This document shows, piece by piece, positions 42,543 to 51,898 of a stretch of 64,000 bases of DNA (within the stretch, counting starts at the first letter, position 1; every line of letters begins with the position of its first letter). The position numbers were made by a program, and so were the translations under genes. The stretch is taken from the NCBI GenBank assembly GCA_002457555.1, contig NTJQ01000003.1:1-64000 (forward strand), given 5' to 3'. Below the pieces are notes generated by a model. It saw nothing but the letters and a program-made list of their open reading frames with translations, did no database searches and was not told the DNA's origin. The stretch is from Marine Group II euryarchaeote MED-G37. GTDB lineage: Archaea > Thermoplasmatota > Poseidoniia > Poseidoniales > Thalassarchaeaceae.

Positions 42543-45392
42543 TCACTGTCGCCTGCGTCCGACAATCATCGCTGCACCTAGCATTGCTAAGGTTGCCAAA
42601 ACTAATCCAAATCCAGGTGTGTTGTTGTCATCTGAAACGTATTCTGGACCATCTGTATTGTCGGAATCTAACTCATCACAAATCTCGTCTCCATCGATAT
42701 CGTTTGGTACTGATGTTGAATCCATCGAGTCACTACCACAGGAGTCTTCGCTAGTATCCAACCAACCATCTCCATCGTCGTCGTTATCTTCGTTGTCTCC
42801 TAGGCCATCGATGTCTGTGTCCAACCACTCATTAGGATTATCTGGGAATACGTCGATATCGTCTCCGAATCCATCTCCATCATCATCTGGGTCTTGATTA
42901 TCACACATTCCATCATCATCAAGGTCGTCTGGTACCAATGTTGAATCCATTGAATCTGAACCACAATTATCCTCTATGTAGTCAGGCCAACCGTCTCCAT
43001 CATCATCATTGTCTGAATTATCACCCTCGCCATCGCTATCAGTATCCAAAGATTCACTTGAGTCATTCGGGAATGCATCAACCGAGTTATCTATACCATC
43101 GCCATCTTTGTCACTGTCTAGAGTATCGCATGTACCATCATTATCCATGTCACTTGGGATTGAAGTGGTGTCCAAAGAATCCGAGCCACAATCTAACTCA
43201 TATTGGTCAGTGTATCCATCACCGTCATCGTCGTCGTCTACAATGTAATTAGTCTTGGATGAACAATCGTCTTCAGGTTGACCAAGTATGTCTATTCCCG
43301 TGTAGTCATCAGGGAGCCCATCACCGTCTGTATCTGTGGATACGCATACGTCTAGTGGGTCAAAATCCTCCTCATTTCCGACTCCGTCAGCGTCAGCATC
43401 CAAATCCATGGAATCACATATCATGTCTTCATCATAATCATCTGGAGCAGAGGTCTCACTCAGAGGGTTGCTTCCACATGTTATTTCGTCGTCATCGCTC
43501 CAATCATCATCATCGTCATCTGTATCTTCATCATTGGTTATTCCATCTGAGTCAGTGTCGGTTTGAGAGGGTGCACATCCATTAGCGTAGATATTGTTGT
43601 AATCCTCTGGTAGAGTATTGGAGCACATATCATCAACATCATTGACTCCATCACCATCGTCATCTTCATCTAAAGAATTACAGGTGCCATCGTTATCAGT
43701 ATCTGAAGGAACGGACATCCAATCCCATTGATCGCTACCACATTGATTTTCGACACTGTCACTGTAACCGTCACCATCATCATCTAGGTCAGCATTTCCT
43801 CCAATTCCATCTCCGTCAGTATCATTCCATTCGTAAGGGTCGAGTGGGAATGCATCCTCGGAATTGATAACCCCATCTCCATCATCATCAACATCTAATG
43901 CATCACATGTTCCGTCTCCATCAGAATCTACAGGGACATCATTTACGTCGAGCGGGTCGGATCCACAATCTTGTTCGTATTGGTCAAGATGCCCATCTCC
44001 GTCATCATCGTTGTCTGAATTATCGCCTTGGCCATCTCCATCCGTATCTGTGTCCTCATTAGCGTCTAATGGAAAAGCGTCTGCAGAATCGTCTACACCG
44101 TCACCATCATCGTCAGTATCTGCATTATTTCCGACCCCATCACCATCGGTATCAGTATCTTCATTCGGATCTAGAGGGAATGCATCATTGGAGTCATCAA
44201 TTCCATCTCCATCATCGTCTGAATCTAATCCATCACATGTTCCATCACTATCTGTGTCGGCTGGAATACTCGTCGCATCAACCGGGTCTGATCCACAATC
44301 ATTCTCTAACGAATCACTGTAAGAATCTCCATCATCATCATCATCTGCATTATTGCCGATTCCATCTCCATCAGTGTCCGTATCTTCGTTTGGATCTAAT
44401 GGGAAATCATCGGCGGAATCATCGACTCCGTCGTTATCGTCATCAGCATCCGCGTTATCTCCAATTCCGTCTCCATCATTATCCGCCCATTCACTGGCAT
44501 CGAGAGGGAATGCATCGTTGACATCTAGGTAGCCATCATTATCATCATCATCATCTTCTATCAATGTGGTAGTGGTTCCGCTTCCTGAATTAGCACTTGT
44601 GAATGTCACATTATCGAAATATACTGATTCCGATTGTGAATTACAATTTAATTCAAATTCTAAATTACCTTGCCCAAGAGAGCTAATGTTTGAACTAAAA
44701 CTAGTCCATATTCCCATGTAAGAGATAAAACCGCCGTTATTGCTGGAACCAGTTGCGCCGGAGACATTTAGCAGTTCAACTGTCGACGAACTTCCAACGA
44801 ATCTGATAATTAAGTTGTCTGCGGCTTCGTAACTATTGCCCGATCCACCTTGGACAAAAATATCGAAAGTAACAAAATCGGCGGTAACATCGTCAAGAGT
44901 TAGCGTGCTAATTCCATCTACATCACCCATCTGGTATCCTTGAGTACCATCGGTGTAATTTCCTACTGTGCCTGCGTAGTTTGCAGTTCCAAAGTAGTCA
45001 CCATCGGTAAGCCCTACACTCCCTGTAGATGTGTAAAACATGGTGAAACCCATTTCGTTTCCAGTTGTCTGATTGTGTGCCACATGAGGCTCATCGACAT
45101 TATTCCAAAGGAAGTAATCCGACAGTCCGTCTCCTGTGTCGAAATACTTTGAACCGTTAGTAAATGGATCTTCAAATGATGTATAGGCTACTGTTCCCGA
45201 ACTGCCAGGGCAGCTGATTGTATCTGGCATTCCATCTCCGTCGGTATCGGTATCTGCACATGGGTCATTAGGGAAGTCATCAGCAGAATCATTCACTCCA
45301 TCTCCATCAGAATCTGTTGCCATTACATTTGGAACCCATGAAACCATGAGTAGGGCAATCAATAGTACGAGTGGCTTAGGGGTACTGGTCAT
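42543..45392 (-). CDS. Giant thrombospondin-type-3 repeat surface protein with PGF tail (B)
   Basis: A 949-residue paralog of the upstream-stranded neighbour. The signal peptide LVLLIALLMVSWVPNVMA is followed by one TSP3 unit (DSDGDGVNDSADDFPNDP). A beta-sandwich of about 200 residues (VAYTSFEDPFTNG, DFVTFDIFVQGG, LEFELNCNSQSESVYFDNV) resembles a carbohydrate-binding or 'choice-of-anchor' domain. About 640 residues of TSP3 repeats come next, then the PGF tail NTPGFGLVLATLAMLGAAMIVGRRRQ. It is probably attached to the cell surface and bound to Ca2+. Proteins A and B are encoded in tandem 32 bp apart and read leftwards. Confidence 0.82.
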   Translation of the reverse strand: MTSTPKPLVLLIALLMVSWVPNVMATDSDGDGVNDSADDFPNDPCADTDTDGDGMPDTISCPGSSGTVAYTSFEDPFTNGSKYFDTGDGLSDYFLWNNVDEPHVAHNQTTGNEMGFTMFYTSTGSVGLTDGDYFGTANYAGTVGNYTDGTQGYQMGDVDGISTLTLDDVTADFVTFDIFVQGGSGNSYEAADNLIIRFVGSSSTVELLNVSGATGSSNNGGFISYMGIWTSFSSNISSLGQGNLEFELNCNSQSESVYFDNVTFTSANSGSGTTTTLIEDDDDDNDGYLDVNDAFPLDASEWADNDGDGIGDNADADDDNDGVDDSADDFPLDPNEDTDTDGDGIGNNADDDDDGDSYSDSLENDCGSDPVDATSIPADTDSDGTCDGLDSDDDGDGIDDSNDAFPLDPNEDTDTDGDGVGNNADTDDDGDGVDDSADAFPLDANEDTDTDGDGQGDNSDNDDDGDGHLDQYEQDCGSDPLDVNDVPVDSDGDGTCDALDVDDDGDGVINSEDAFPLDPYEWNDTDGDGIGGNADLDDDGDGYSDSVENQCGSDQWDWMSVPSDTDNDGTCNSLDEDDDGDGVNDVDDMCSNTLPEDYNNIYANGCAPSQTDTDSDGITNDEDTDDDDDDWSDDDEITCGSNPLSETSAPDDYDEDMICDSMDLDADADGVGNEEDFDPLDVCVSTDTDGDGLPDDYTGIDILGQPEDDCSSKTNYIVDDDDDGDGYTDQYELDCGSDSLDTTSIPSDMDNDGTCDTLDSDKDGDGIDNSVDAFPNDSSESLDTDSDGEGDNSDNDDDGDGWPDYIEDNCGSDSMDSTLVPDDLDDDGMCDNQDPDDDGDGFGDDIDVFPDNPNEWLDTDIDGLGDNEDNDDDGDGWLDTSEDSCGSDSMDSTSVPNDIDGDEICDELDSDNTDGPEYVSDDNNTPGFGLVLATLAMLGAAMIVGRRRQ
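42640..44560 (-). repeat. Coding array of TSP3 Ca-binding repeats (protein B)
   Basis: Tandem Asp-rich units such as 'DTDGDGVGNNADTDDDGDGVDDSADAFPLD', here in short variants, fill most of the gene. Units alternate between a Cys-containing form (DSDGTCDGLDSDDDGDG) and a 'DAFPLDPNE' form. Confidence 0.72.
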
Positions 45393-45441
45393 GTGTTCCG
45401 GAGTGTGGCTGGGATTGAAATAAATGACTACTGTGAATTCT

Positions 45442-45450
45442 TGTAATATA
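45442..45450 (+). promoter_or_regulatory. TATA-like box ahead of glyA
   Basis: TGTAATATA lies about 53 bp before the glyA ATG. A start about 26 bp downstream would leave a leader of about 27 nt containing AAGGA close to the start codon. Confidence 0.35.
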
Positions 45451-45499
45451 GAGCGACCTAGACCGTCATACTCTTTGACCGAGCGTTCAAGGATTGGAT

Positions 45500-46780
45500 A
45501 TGAATCCTAGAGAGCAGGTAGATGCGGTAATGCAAGCTAGTGCGTCTTCCGGTCGCCATTATCGCAATTCCATTCCTATGATTGCTAGCGAAAATATACT
45601 TTCTCCTTTGGTTGCGGAAGCCATTCAAGGAGACCTTCATGGTCGCTATGCAGAGGGTCTACCAGGTAAGCGATATTATCAGGGATGCGACGATTTTGAT
45701 ACTATCGAAAGCATCGGAATAGACTCTGCAAAACGGGTTTTTAATTGCCAATTCGCAAATATTCAATCAACTTCTGGAACGGTTTCTAACATGGGGGCCC
45801 TCAAGGCCTTGACGAAACCTGGTGATACAATTACGGCAGTTTCGACTGCAGATGGGGGCCACATATCACACCACCCTATGGGTGCTGTGGGTATGAGAGG
45901 TCTCAATCTTGTCACCTATCCATGGGATGAGGAAAGGATGGAACCTGACGTAGACGCGGCTTCAGCGATAATTCGTAGTGAGCAACCGGAACTATGTTTG
46001 TTCGGCCAATCAGTTATTCTGTTCCCTATTCAGTTACAAGAATTAGCCGATGTAGCTCACGAGGTAGGAGCTCGTGTGATGTATGATGGAGCCCATGTCT
46101 TGGGGCTAATCGCAGGCGGGGAATTTCAAGATCCACTTCGAGAAGGCGCCGATGTCATGACAGGTTCAAGCCACAAGACTTTCCCAGGCCCTCAAGGGGG
46201 TTTTCTACTAAGTGATTCAGAGGAGGAATCATTGCAAAAGAAGCTCAACAATGCGATATTTCCAGGGGTCTGTTCATCATACCATCTTCACCATGTAGCA
46301 GGTAAAGTTGTGGCAATGGCAGAGTTTGAAGCTCATGGCAAACAGTACGCTCGAGATATAGTAGTCAACGCAAGAGCATTGGGTTCTGCTTTAGCTGAGG
46401 AGGGTTTTGATGTGATCGCTGAAGAACGAAATTTTACTGCGAGTCACCAAATATTAACCCGTCATGGAGGACCTGATTCAGGCGCTGGAAAGAGAGCCGC
46501 CCAAAGGCTAGAAGATTGTGGAATTATTACCAATATGAACATGCTTCCTGGCGACACTAAGGCAATGTCTGGCCCTAGTGGTTTGAGGCTTGGTACACCC
46601 GAGTTAACTCGAATTGGAATGGGTGCCAATGAAATGATAGATGTTGCAAAATTCTTTGCCAGGTCACTGTTATCAGAAGAAAATCCAGAACGTATCAAAT
46701 CCGATATCGCTCAATTCAAATCCGAATTCCAAACAGTGAAATATGCAATTCAGGAAGGCCCTGCTTATCCTGAAATGTAA
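45500..46780 (+). CDS. glyA: Serine hydroxymethyltransferase
   Basis: A PLP enzyme interconverting serine and glycine with a one-carbon carrier. The family start IPMIASENILSPLVAEA is clear. AEGLPGKRYYQGCDDFD and YDGAHVLGLIAGG are conserved, and the PLP lysine is K226 in TGSSHKTFPGPQGG. The end has SGLRLGTPELTRIGM. The length (426 residues) is normal. The ATG at 45500 is preferred; the TTG at 45494 would add Met-Asp. It complements gcvT/gcvPA/gcvPB and folD in this window. Confidence 0.93.
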   Translation: MNPREQVDAVMQASASSGRHYRNSIPMIASENILSPLVAEAIQGDLHGRYAEGLPGKRYYQGCDDFDTIESIGIDSAKRVFNCQFANIQSTSGTVSNMGALKALTKPGDTITAVSTADGGHISHHPMGAVGMRGLNLVTYPWDEERMEPDVDAASAIIRSEQPELCLFGQSVILFPIQLQELADVAHEVGARVMYDGAHVLGLIAGGEFQDPLREGADVMTGSSHKTFPGPQGGFLLSDSEEESLQKKLNNAIFPGVCSSYHLHHVAGKVVAMAEFEAHGKQYARDIVVNARALGSALAEEGFDVIAEERNFTASHQILTRHGGPDSGAGKRAAQRLEDCGIITNMNMLPGDTKAMSGPSGLRLGTPELTRIGMGANEMIDVAKFFARSLLSEENPERIKSDIAQFKSEFQTVKYAIQEGPAYPEM

Positions 46781-46810
46781 TGGTAACATCGATTGGTTAG
46801 TATTTATCAC

Positions 46811-46827
46811 GACCACCATAGGTGGTC
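46811..46827. repeat. Perfect hairpin, 7-bp stem and 3-nt loop
   Basis: GACCACC-ATA-GGTGGTC, 30 bp after the glyA stop and 6 bp before the ATG of the M60-like lipoprotein. It could be an RNA end signal of glyA or could cover the ribosome site of the next gene. Confidence 0.65.
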
Positions 46828-46833
46828 GGACAT

Positions 46834-49800
46834 ATGAGGACAAAGGCCGCCACGTCCGTCCTCCTCACAATGCTGATGCTATCATCAGGCTGTTTGGGTC
46901 TGTTCGGAGATTCATCCGTGGAGCCCGAGACCATTGATTGTGAAGTGCAACCAAATCATCCAGATTGTATTGAGGAACAGATAACGGAAGATGATTGTAG
47001 ACCAGATCAAATCTTCACAGGATCCGAATGTCGTCAAATGCAAAAGCCAGAAAATCTGTCTTATGGTTTGAGTATGGTATCTTTAACAATTGGAGAAGAA
47101 ATGCAATCATTAACGCCTTCATTTACAGGGGATGGCCCTCAATTTTGGATAATAAATCCGAGCCTTCCCTTAGGGATCATATTCGACAGAGATAGTGGAG
47201 TGATTTCAGGCACCTCCGAAGAAGTAAGTGAATCAATTAGATACACAATTATCGGGTCAAATGCAGTAGGTTCAACGAATGCATGGATTGACCTAGAGGT
47301 AATTGTGAATTCACCTACTGCAATCAGTTACCTAGAACAAACACTTGCTTGTGAGTTAGGCAAACCTTGTGGAATTTCCGCTCCAATTCACGAGGGAGGA
47401 ACGCCCGAGGATTGGACGGTATACCCACAATTACCTAATGGAATTTCACTATTTGCCGACGGCTCAATTTCTGGAACCTCTAATCAATTGGGTGATTCTA
47501 ACCATACAATAAGCGCCGCAAATATGGCAGGTTCAATTGAAACTACAATACGAATAATCATTCTCCACGAAACTCCAATGGGGTTAGGGTATGGAAGTAA
47601 CAATTTGCAACTTAGTATAGGTGATGAGGTACAGGTAATCCCTTCTACTACGGGCGGAGAAATCGTCTCATGGTCTGTAGAGCCGCCATTCCCTGAGGGA
47701 CTCAATTTAATGCAAATTGATGGTTCAATTCGTGGCTCGCCAACAGAGGTTCAGACCCTAACCATGCATAGGATTACGGCTTCTAACTCAGGTGGTTCGA
47801 TTTCCGTTGATGTTCTAATCAGTGTTGCCGATATGCCTGTGTCAAACTTGTTATACAATCCTTGGGAACATGATTTAAGAATTGGAGAACAGATTTCTAT
47901 TACACCGTCATATTCTGGAGGGACACCCGATTCATGGCAAATATCCCCTAGCCTACCTTCAGGATTCCAATTCAATTCAGCTAATGGTACAATTTCCGGA
48001 GTCGCCAGTGAAGTACAATCATCTTGGGAATCTTGGACAATCTGGGCGAACAATACCGGAGGATCAACATCTACTATTTTCAAAATCAAAGTTACCAGCA
48101 TGGCTCCTGACCTGATATCATGGGAAAATAATGAGTATATTCTAGAATCTAATCAGAGTATCTTTATTCAAGCAAATAACGATGGTCCGGAAATCGAATC
48201 TTGGGAAATCGAACCACAACTTCCAGACGGCCTCAATCTTCTTGATAATGGCAGTATCTTTGGCACGCCAACACACAATACTAATTGGATAGAGTATACC
48301 GTTTGGGCAAATAATTCTGGAGGGTCAGTGGGTCTTAATCTTTGGATTGTGGTTCATGATTTGAGGGCGGATCAAGAGGAATTGTTACGCGGAATGGGGC
48401 AAACCAATTGGGGTGGCTGGCCATCTCCAATTCTACCAATTGGAGAGTGGTCTTTTCCCGTTGGATTTGCTGAAGGTGGCTATACAGATAGTATCCCAGT
48501 TATCTCTGCGAGTCATGTTGGTAGAGGCAAGATGCTAGGATATGGTCACGAAAGTTGGGTGGATGGCGCGGGAGTCGAAGAGACAGAATTCTCACTACGT
48601 GCTGTTGAGTGGGTTTGTGGTGAGAACGCGAACGTAGGTCTCGCCTATGGAGCAGGATTCGAAGACTTCGAAGACGAGTTACAAGCCGAAGGACACACAG
48701 TACATCTCTCAGTAACACCCGCGGACCTTACTGGAATAGACTGTCTATTGGATGAATTTTGGAACGGGCACGACGACCAAGATAATCTGAATTTAATCAA
48801 TTTCATGCTTGCAGGAGGTGGGCTAATAATGGGTGGTCACGCTTGGTATTGGTCATACTCAAATTCAGATGTGGCTCACAATTACCCCGGTAATAAGATT
48901 GCAAAAACTACCGGTCTTTTCGTCTCTCAGGCTTGGGGTTACAACAGTGTCAATCTAACCGAAATCCCAAATCCTTTGGCGAGACCGCAATCCGCGATCC
49001 AAGCGATTTACGATGACCGCATAAATAACCAAAAACTCTCTATTAATGACGCTTCAATAGCCGATTCTACACTCTCGGTTTGTACTGGGGTTGTGAGTTT
49101 AGATTTCCATGATTTCTGGACTCCACTTCGAGATACAGTTAACGCAACAGGATGGACAGTAATCGAATATGGGACTCTTTGGCAAAATGTTGGACATAAC
49201 ATCGGAAATGACCCAGTCGCCGACACGCTACTCAGGGTCGAGGCTGCGCTAACACAAGGGCTTCCAGCGAACGAATTACCAGCACATCCTAGCCATGTGG
49301 AATTTCCTGGCGAAGTGCCTGCAAATGCTACTAGAGTGACAACCACTGTTTCAGTCGATGGTAACCAAAGTGGCCTTCCGAGTAACTTTGGTTATGCGGG
49401 CGCTAGAGCTCATGTTAGGATGAGTACAGGACTATACGCAGCACCTGGAGAAGTTGTGACGGCAACGCTTCCTTCGGAAATAGTCGACTCAGGAACCTAC
49501 GTCTTGGTAGGGGCCCATAGTGACAAGTTGTGGTCAAAGAGCCAATTACATCGCCATCCAGAGATTGTCAGATGGTGGTATGTTGATGATGTTAGTATGG
49601 AGGTTGGAAATGCCTTCGGGGGGCCGATTTACATTGCAATAGAACCGGGTTCTACATTGGGCGATTTCCAAGTTAATTTCACAAATGCGGTAGAGGCCCC
49701 GATGTTTGTTCTTGGAGAGACTTACGATTTTGAGTGGATATATTCGGAAAGCGATAATCCCGCTCCTTGGGCCGAATTGGTTTCGGATAATTTCATTATG

Positions 49801-50835
49801 ACAGTTCCAAGTCATGAAATTCGGGATTTAACAAATCCAACAGATTTGATGGACTGGTGGGATATTGCTCTAGAAATGGAGCATGAATTGTATGGCTTCT
49901 TACCGTGGCCAAGAGTTGAGCGAGCCGTCTTTGATGCTCAGATATCAGCAGGTTGGATGCATTCTGGATATCCATTCATGGCTCATGATTTGAGCGTAGC
50001 AGGAGTAGTCAATGTATCCTATATGTCAGAGAACGGAGATTGGGGGATGTTCCACGAATTAGGACACAACCATCAATGGATGCCTTCCACGCTTCCGGGG
50101 ACAACAGAAACTGGATGCAACTTTGCTAGTGTCTATCTGATGGAAGATTTGGTTGGAATTGAGGGTCACAACGCAGTTGACCCAGCTCAAAGAGCAAATC
50201 GTATGAGGGGCTATTTTGATGATGGTTCAAATATAGCCAATTGGTCTGTTTGGACTGCCTTAGATACCTATTTGATAATCAAAGAAGAGTGGGGTTGGGA
50301 TCCGATAACTCAAGCCTTAACTGTATATTACACACTACCTGCGGCAGAGGTTCCAACAACTGGTGATGAGGAATTCAATGCCTGGGTTTTGCATCTTTCA
50401 AATACAACGGGGTATAATTTAGCTCCTTATCATGCTGCGTGGGGATTCCCACTTACACAGAATACACACGATTCGCTTACCCATTTACCAATCTGGGTAG
50501 ATGATCCGTTACGAGGAGAATATTTCACCTATCAAGCGATACTTCGAAACTTGGGTGTTAATAATACCACATCCAGCAGTTCAACATTTAGTTGGGAAAC
50601 TTACGATAATGGGACAAATACCTCACTAACAGTTTACTACGGACCAATGGATATGGGTAACCAATCTTGGGTTTGGGCCAATAGTGCATCCTTAGGCGAC
50701 TCAGCAGTTGGTTGGTCAGATTACGAAATTACAGGCTTATCTAGTAATTCTACGTACTACGCCAGAGTCAAGGCATCGAGTGAAATTGGAGACACTTGGT
50801 TCGGTCCTGTTAATTGGACTACATCCAGCAATTGA
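46834..50835 (+). CDS. M60-like metallopeptidase lipoprotein with Ig-type repeats
   Basis: A 1333-residue surface protein. The lipobox LSSGC (C20) gives a lipid anchor. Residues ~80-510 are five He_PIG/Ig-like repeats, each with 'W-x-I-x-P-x-LP-x-G-(x)n-DG-x-I-x-G' (for example WTVYPQLPNGISLFADGSISG). A GATase-like segment follows (LAYGAGFEDFEDELQAEG, LAGGGLIMGGHAW). The M60/enhancin-type zinc peptidase has HELGHNH (H1074, E1075, H1078) in GMFHELGHNHQWMP. The C-terminal ~90 residues look like a fibronectin-III domain. M60 enzymes often cut glycoproteins such as mucins, so the likely targets are extracellular glycoproteins. GTG at 46822 is an alternative start. Confidence 0.83.
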   Translation: MRTKAATSVLLTMLMLSSGCLGLFGDSSVEPETIDCEVQPNHPDCIEEQITEDDCRPDQIFTGSECRQMQKPENLSYGLSMVSLTIGEEMQSLTPSFTGDGPQFWIINPSLPLGIIFDRDSGVISGTSEEVSESIRYTIIGSNAVGSTNAWIDLEVIVNSPTAISYLEQTLACELGKPCGISAPIHEGGTPEDWTVYPQLPNGISLFADGSISGTSNQLGDSNHTISAANMAGSIETTIRIIILHETPMGLGYGSNNLQLSIGDEVQVIPSTTGGEIVSWSVEPPFPEGLNLMQIDGSIRGSPTEVQTLTMHRITASNSGGSISVDVLISVADMPVSNLLYNPWEHDLRIGEQISITPSYSGGTPDSWQISPSLPSGFQFNSANGTISGVASEVQSSWESWTIWANNTGGSTSTIFKIKVTSMAPDLISWENNEYILESNQSIFIQANNDGPEIESWEIEPQLPDGLNLLDNGSIFGTPTHNTNWIEYTVWANNSGGSVGLNLWIVVHDLRADQEELLRGMGQTNWGGWPSPILPIGEWSFPVGFAEGGYTDSIPVISASHVGRGKMLGYGHESWVDGAGVEETEFSLRAVEWVCGENANVGLAYGAGFEDFEDELQAEGHTVHLSVTPADLTGIDCLLDEFWNGHDDQDNLNLINFMLAGGGLIMGGHAWYWSYSNSDVAHNYPGNKIAKTTGLFVSQAWGYNSVNLTEIPNPLARPQSAIQAIYDDRINNQKLSINDASIADSTLSVCTGVVSLDFHDFWTPLRDTVNATGWTVIEYGTLWQNVGHNIGNDPVADTLLRVEAALTQGLPANELPAHPSHVEFPGEVPANATRVTTTVSVDGNQSGLPSNFGYAGARAHVRMSTGLYAAPGEVVTATLPSEIVDSGTYVLVGAHSDKLWSKSQLHRHPEIVRWWYVDDVSMEVGNAFGGPIYIAIEPGSTLGDFQVNFTNAVEAPMFVLGETYDFEWIYSESDNPAPWAELVSDNFIMTVPSHEIRDLTNPTDLMDWWDIALEMEHELYGFLPWPRVERAVFDAQISAGWMHSGYPFMAHDLSVAGVVNVSYMSENGDWGMFHELGHNHQWMPSTLPGTTETGCNFASVYLMEDLVGIEGHNAVDPAQRANRMRGYFDDGSNIANWSVWTALDTYLIIKEEWGWDPITQALTVYYTLPAAEVPTTGDEEFNAWVLHLSNTTGYNLAPYHAAWGFPLTQNTHDSLTHLPIWVDDPLRGEYFTYQAILRNLGVNNTTSSSSTFSWETYDNGTNTSLTVYYGPMDMGNQSWVWANSASLGDSAVGWSDYEITGLSSNSTYYARVKASSEIGDTWFGPVNWTTSSN

Positions 50836-50838
50836 AAA

Positions 50839-51894
50839 TCAATTACTTACTCTTCTTAGTAACTCTTCGAGGCTTAATTTTGGACAGTAGCGCTGGTGTA
50901 AATTAGCGACAGGAATCCAGATTAGTGTATGTGCAAATGTGACAATAAAAGCCTCGGGAACAGATAAAAGTGGTTTATTCATCATGTATTCTGCAGCAAC
51001 CCCGAGAATCGCAAAGTGAAGGACGTAGATGGTCAAAGTTAGGCGTCCAGAAGCTTCTAACACACTCAAATCAATTAGTCTATTCTTGGAATTTCGCAGG
51101 AGTAATTCGTTTGCAATAAGAACGAACATTGCAGTTATGAAAATGAAGAATGTTGTTGCGGGGAAGAATGTCAAAATCGCATCACCTTCGGTTAGTGCCC
51201 AAACCTTTCCTGAAGTAAATGACAGCCCTATACTAACCAAAAATATAATTCCACCTATTGCCATTATGTTCTTTCTAGTTTCAAAATCATTTTCAGATTC
51301 TGCAATTATTGCGCCTAAAGTCGAAAACGCTAACCACGGAAAAACAGGGTACGTTCCATTGACTAAGAGCCGGTGACTCCATTCTCCAATCCCCGTAGAA
51401 TCAACCCTTGAGGCCCAAGATGATTCAGAACCATTGTATTCTCCAAGAAGTAGTGGAGTTAGCGCTAGTAACGAAAAAATTGCAACTAATTGCTTACTAG
51501 TAAATCGAGAAATTACGGGGGCGAAAACAGCAGCGATTGCAATTAGGGTTAGAACACCTGGAGTGTGCCATTCAAATCTCCCACCTCGGTCAATAGCAAG
51601 TAGAAAATTGACAAGAAATTGACAAGCAGTTAGAATTACTACTCGTGGTAAAACCCAATTTATCCAAGCGGTGGAATTTAGGCCATTGGCAAATCTTTTC
51701 TTAGCCCCACGATGCATTCCCCAACCTGAAACAGTAACGAATAGTGGAGCGGCCATGCCTCCAAATGCAGCAGCAACGAATGCGGCGGGATGGCCAACAG
51801 TGATTCCTTCAGGAGGCAAAATTGCTGCTGTGTGAACTTCGACCATGAAGAGAATTGCAACCGCTTTCATTTGATCGATATAACCTAATCTCAT
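50839..51894 (-). CDS. Polytopic membrane acyltransferase, DUF1624/HGSNAT-like
   Basis: About ten hydrophobic helices. The N-terminal LGYIDQMKAVAILFMVEVHT, with a His in the first helix, resembles the 'R-x-x-x-x-D-x-x-RG-x-x-x-x-x-M-x-x-x-H' start of heparan-alpha-glucosaminide N-acetyltransferase and acyltransferase-3-type proteins. GGMAAPLFVTVSGWGMHRG is also typical. It may acetylate a sugar or envelope component. The ATG at 51894 follows GGGTGAG and lies 4 bp after the deoA stop; TTG at 51906 would overlap deoA. It is the third gene of a PLD-deoA-acyltransferase operon. Confidence 0.7.
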   Translation of the reverse strand: MRLGYIDQMKAVAILFMVEVHTAAILPPEGITVGHPAAFVAAAFGGMAAPLFVTVSGWGMHRGAKKRFANGLNSTAWINWVLPRVVILTACQFLVNFLLAIDRGGRFEWHTPGVLTLIAIAAVFAPVISRFTSKQLVAIFSLLALTPLLLGEYNGSESSWASRVDSTGIGEWSHRLLVNGTYPVFPWLAFSTLGAIIAESENDFETRKNIMAIGGIIFLVSIGLSFTSGKVWALTEGDAILTFFPATTFFIFITAMFVLIANELLLRNSKNRLIDLSVLEASGRLTLTIYVLHFAILGVAAEYMMNKPLLSVPEAFIVTFAHTLIWIPVANLHQRYCPKLSLEELLRRVSN

Positions 51895-51898
51895 GCAC

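Noticed and set aside
39900-45400. Dense, regular repeats suggestive of a CRISPR array or satellite DNA
   Set aside because: The repeats keep one long open frame on the minus strand and translate to Asp-rich TSP3 units with varied wording. There is no constant repeat plus unique spacer pattern.
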